Assembly: GCF_000314735.2 (NCBI RefSeq)
Contig: NZ_KB375270.1
Coordinates: 3,038,001-3,102,000, forward strand
Origin: Afipia felis ATCC 53690
GTDB taxonomy: Bacteria > Pseudomonadota > Alphaproteobacteria > Rhizobiales > Xanthobacteraceae
Direction of reading: 5' to 3'
DNA: 64,000 nucleotides
Under the pieces are notes generated by a model that did not search any database, was not told the DNA's origin, and saw nothing but the letters and a program-made list of their open reading frames with translations. Below, piece by piece: positions 62,693 to 64,000 of the stretch (its first letter is position 1; each line of letters opens with the position of its first letter). Position numbers and translations under genes: made by a program.

Positions 62693-63292
62693 CGTCATCA
62701 CGTCGACGACCGTTGGGGCGGGGCCAGATCACGCATTCCGTATGCTCGCGATCCTCGTCGTCGAACACGGAGTGAGGGCCGACTGGCGTCGAAGCTCACC
62801 CGATCATCGCAGAGTACCGGGCGTCGTGGCGGGTTGTTGAGGCGACATGGCCGAGGTGGCGACGTCTTACGGATATGGCCAACGAAGCGCGTGACGGGGC
62901 GTGCAGCCGGAGCTTGGCCTCCGAAGCAGGATATCCGTTGGTGGCCAGGACGGGGCCCGGATTACCGTCGAATTCACTGGCCAGCCTCCGCGGTGACTCG
63001 AAAGTCGCCACGTTCCCCTTGATGTCAGCTCTGTCAGGCCGAGCGCACCGAACGGCCTCTTCGATGGATTGATCTGGCCGAAGGCCGGCTGAAGCCTCGA
63101 CCGCCTATGGCGCAACAGCGGCGTCAAAACTTTCTTCCCCTGCCGGCTGCGCCGTCATTCCTCGCGAGACAAGAAAGTCCCTCCTTTGCTGTCGAGCCCC
63201 TTCGGGGTGCGCCGTCGATCGCCTCCGGCCCCTCGATCACCATCGAGGCCGCAATGGTGCGGGCTCGGAAACAGAGATCAAGGAGAACTACC
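62693..63292. other. 600-bp stretch without a supportable gene
   Basis: Several short frames are open on both strands, but none has a ribosome site, a recognisable motif or plausible composition. The end of the stretch contains AAGGAG (63280-63285), the ribosome site of the DUF736 gene. It probably represents a junction between the copper cargo and the ICE backbone. Confidence 0.45.
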
Positions 63293-63619
63293 ATGGCGAC
63301 CATCGGCACCTTCAAGAAGACCGGCTCGAACGAATTCACCGGCGCAATCGTCACCCTCTCGGTCCAGGCCAAGAACGTCCGGATCGTTCCCGAAACCAAC
63401 CGTTCCGGCGAGAACAGCCCCACCCACCGCGTCTATGTCGGCCGGGTCGAGATCGGCGCCGCCTGGGCCAAGCGCTCCAACGAGGGCCGCGACTATCTGG
63501 GCCTCAAGCTCGACGATCCGAGCTTCACCGCCCCGATCTTCGCAAACCTCTTCGACGACGAGGACGGTGAGGGCTACAGCCTGATCTGGTCCCGCCCCAA
63601 CGGCCGTCGGAGCGACTAA
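63293..63619 (+). CDS. DUF736 family protein
   Basis: A 108-residue protein matching DUF736 across its length: MATIGTFKKTGSNEFTGAIV, RVYVGRVEIGAAWAKRSNEG, DYLGLKLDDPSF and a tail SLIWSRPNGRR. DUF736 proteins are near-universal in alphaproteobacterial ICEs and plasmids carrying Trb-type conjugation genes, with no established function. Start 63293 follows AAGGAG; upstream in-frame starts lack support. It returns the map to element backbone after the copper cargo. Confidence 0.92.
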   Translation: MATIGTFKKTGSNEFTGAIVTLSVQAKNVRIVPETNRSGENSPTHRVYVGRVEIGAAWAKRSNEGRDYLGLKLDDPSFTAPIFANLFDDEDGEGYSLIWSRPNGRRSD

Positions 63620-63631
63620 ACCCCGCTACAA

Positions 63632-63662
63632 ATGCCCCGTCCGGCTGGTCCGGGCGGGGCAT
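63632..63662 (+). terminator. Strong hairpin after the DUF736 gene
   Basis: A 13-bp stem (ATGCCCCG...CGGGGCAT with one G-U type pair) and a 5-nt loop start 12 bp after the DUF736 stop. It lacks a T run, so termination is likely but not certain. Confidence 0.6.
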
Positions 63663-63708
63663 CGCCTTATGATCCAAGGGCGACCGCCGACCTTGAATGG
63701 GCGGAATA

Positions 63709-63742
63709 CCTAGTTTACTAGGTGGCAGTATATTAGGTGGCA
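63709..63742. promoter_or_regulatory. Candidate autoregulatory operator of the XRE gene
   Basis: The palindrome CCTAG-TTTA-CTAGG (63709-63722) overlaps two direct repeats TAGGTGGCA (63719-63727 and 63734-63742) spaced 15 bp, just ahead of the XRE start. Confidence 0.55.
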
Positions 63743-63757
63743 CGGCGATCTCACCGC

Positions 63758-63970
63758 ATGAGCTTGCGGGAGATCGTCGCCACGAATCTGCGAAGACTGA
63801 GACATGCCAAAAGCATGTCGCAGGAGGAGCTTGCCGACCGTGCGGGCACCAATCGCAACTATGTTGGCATGCTGGAGCGCGAACAGCACTCCGCGACCGT
63901 CGACATGCTGGAGAAGCTCGCCGAGGTTCTTGAAGCGGACCCTGTCGAATTCTTCCGACGCGAGACGTGA
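63758..63970 (+). CDS. Small XRE/Cro-type regulator of the island
   Basis: A 70-residue single-domain helix-turn-helix protein: LREIVATNLRRLRHAKSMSQ, EELADRAGTNRNYVGMLERE, then TVDMLEKLAEVLEADPVEFF. Regulators of this type control transfer genes in rhizobial ICEs. The ATG at 63758 gives the standard N-terminus; a GTG at 63737 would add seven residues but overlap the operator. A palindrome and two direct repeats directly upstream suggest autoregulation. Confidence 0.88.
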   Translation: MSLREIVATNLRRLRHAKSMSQEELADRAGTNRNYVGMLEREQHSATVDMLEKLAEVLEADPVEFFRRET

Positions 63971-64000
63971 ACCGCCGTTATCAAGGGGCCTGAGGCTCGA

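Noticed and set aside
62693..63292. Possible small genes between the membrane protein and DUF736
   Set aside because: Several 60-85-codon frames exist on both strands, but none has a ribosome site, motif or plausible composition.

Overview
The window reads as high-GC alphaproteobacterial DNA, most likely a Rhizobiales member near Bradyrhizobium, Afipia, Nitrobacter or Rhodopseudomonas. That placement is inferred from the ftsY-yciB pairing, the BigR/Blh sulfide operon, lineage-typical genes and the tRNA-Arg attachment site; no rRNA or other decisive marker is present.

Positions 1-13.98 kb look like resident chromosome. They hold the end of ftsY, yciB, an AraC regulator divergent from a Tat-exported cysteine hydrolase, a MarR regulator divergent from a ClC chloride channel with CBS domains, a PAS protein, an ECF sigma factor, folE, a Rieske/FAD oxidoreductase, a DUF4142 protein, a cupredoxin and a truncated haemoglobin. 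A five-gene sulfide-response operon follows (blh, bigR, two YeeE/YedE-type membrane proteins, a thioredoxin-like protein) with a clear palindromic operator.

At 13,985 a 3' fragment of tRNA-Arg(CCG) lies beside a tyrosine integrase. This marks the left end of an integrated island that runs past the right edge of the window. The first cargo (15.7-24.8 kb) is an XRE regulator plus five genes linked by overlapping stop/start codons: an MmeI/Eco57I-like DNA methyltransferase, an unknown protein, an SF2 helicase, a GIY-YIG protein, and a MORC/MutL-like GHKL ATPase with a C-terminal PD-(D/E)xK-like domain. It looks like a multi-gene restriction or anti-phage system. The second cargo (24.9-33.2 kb, opposite strand) encodes a DUF4143 ATPase, a PHP-SMC-type ATPase (TrlF/Ppl-like) and a STAND NTPase with a nuclease-like N-terminus, again defence-like.

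From 33.4 kb the backbone resembles alphaproteobacterial integrative conjugative elements and plasmids: ardC (frameshifted), a large ParB-like protein, two small unknown proteins, a strawberry-notch helicase, a Toprim protein, DUF2493, DUF736 and a small XRE regulator. Three of these genes share a structured 5' leader. The strawberry-notch gene is split by a 7,880-bp transposon (41,047-48,926) flanked by a 6-bp target duplication. The transposon has 1,040-bp inverted repeats, each carrying a complete chlorite-dismutase-like gene. Between them lie a serine recombinase, a DDE transposase, an AAA ATPase, a diverged internal transposon end, and a plasmid fragment (truncated repA, a toxin-antitoxin pair).

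Positions 52.5-61.8 kb hold a copper/silver module on the minus strand: CusA and CusB efflux proteins, a multicopper oxidase, a DUF411 protein and several small Cys-rich or membrane proteins. No conjugation genes are visible; if present, they lie beyond 64 kb.
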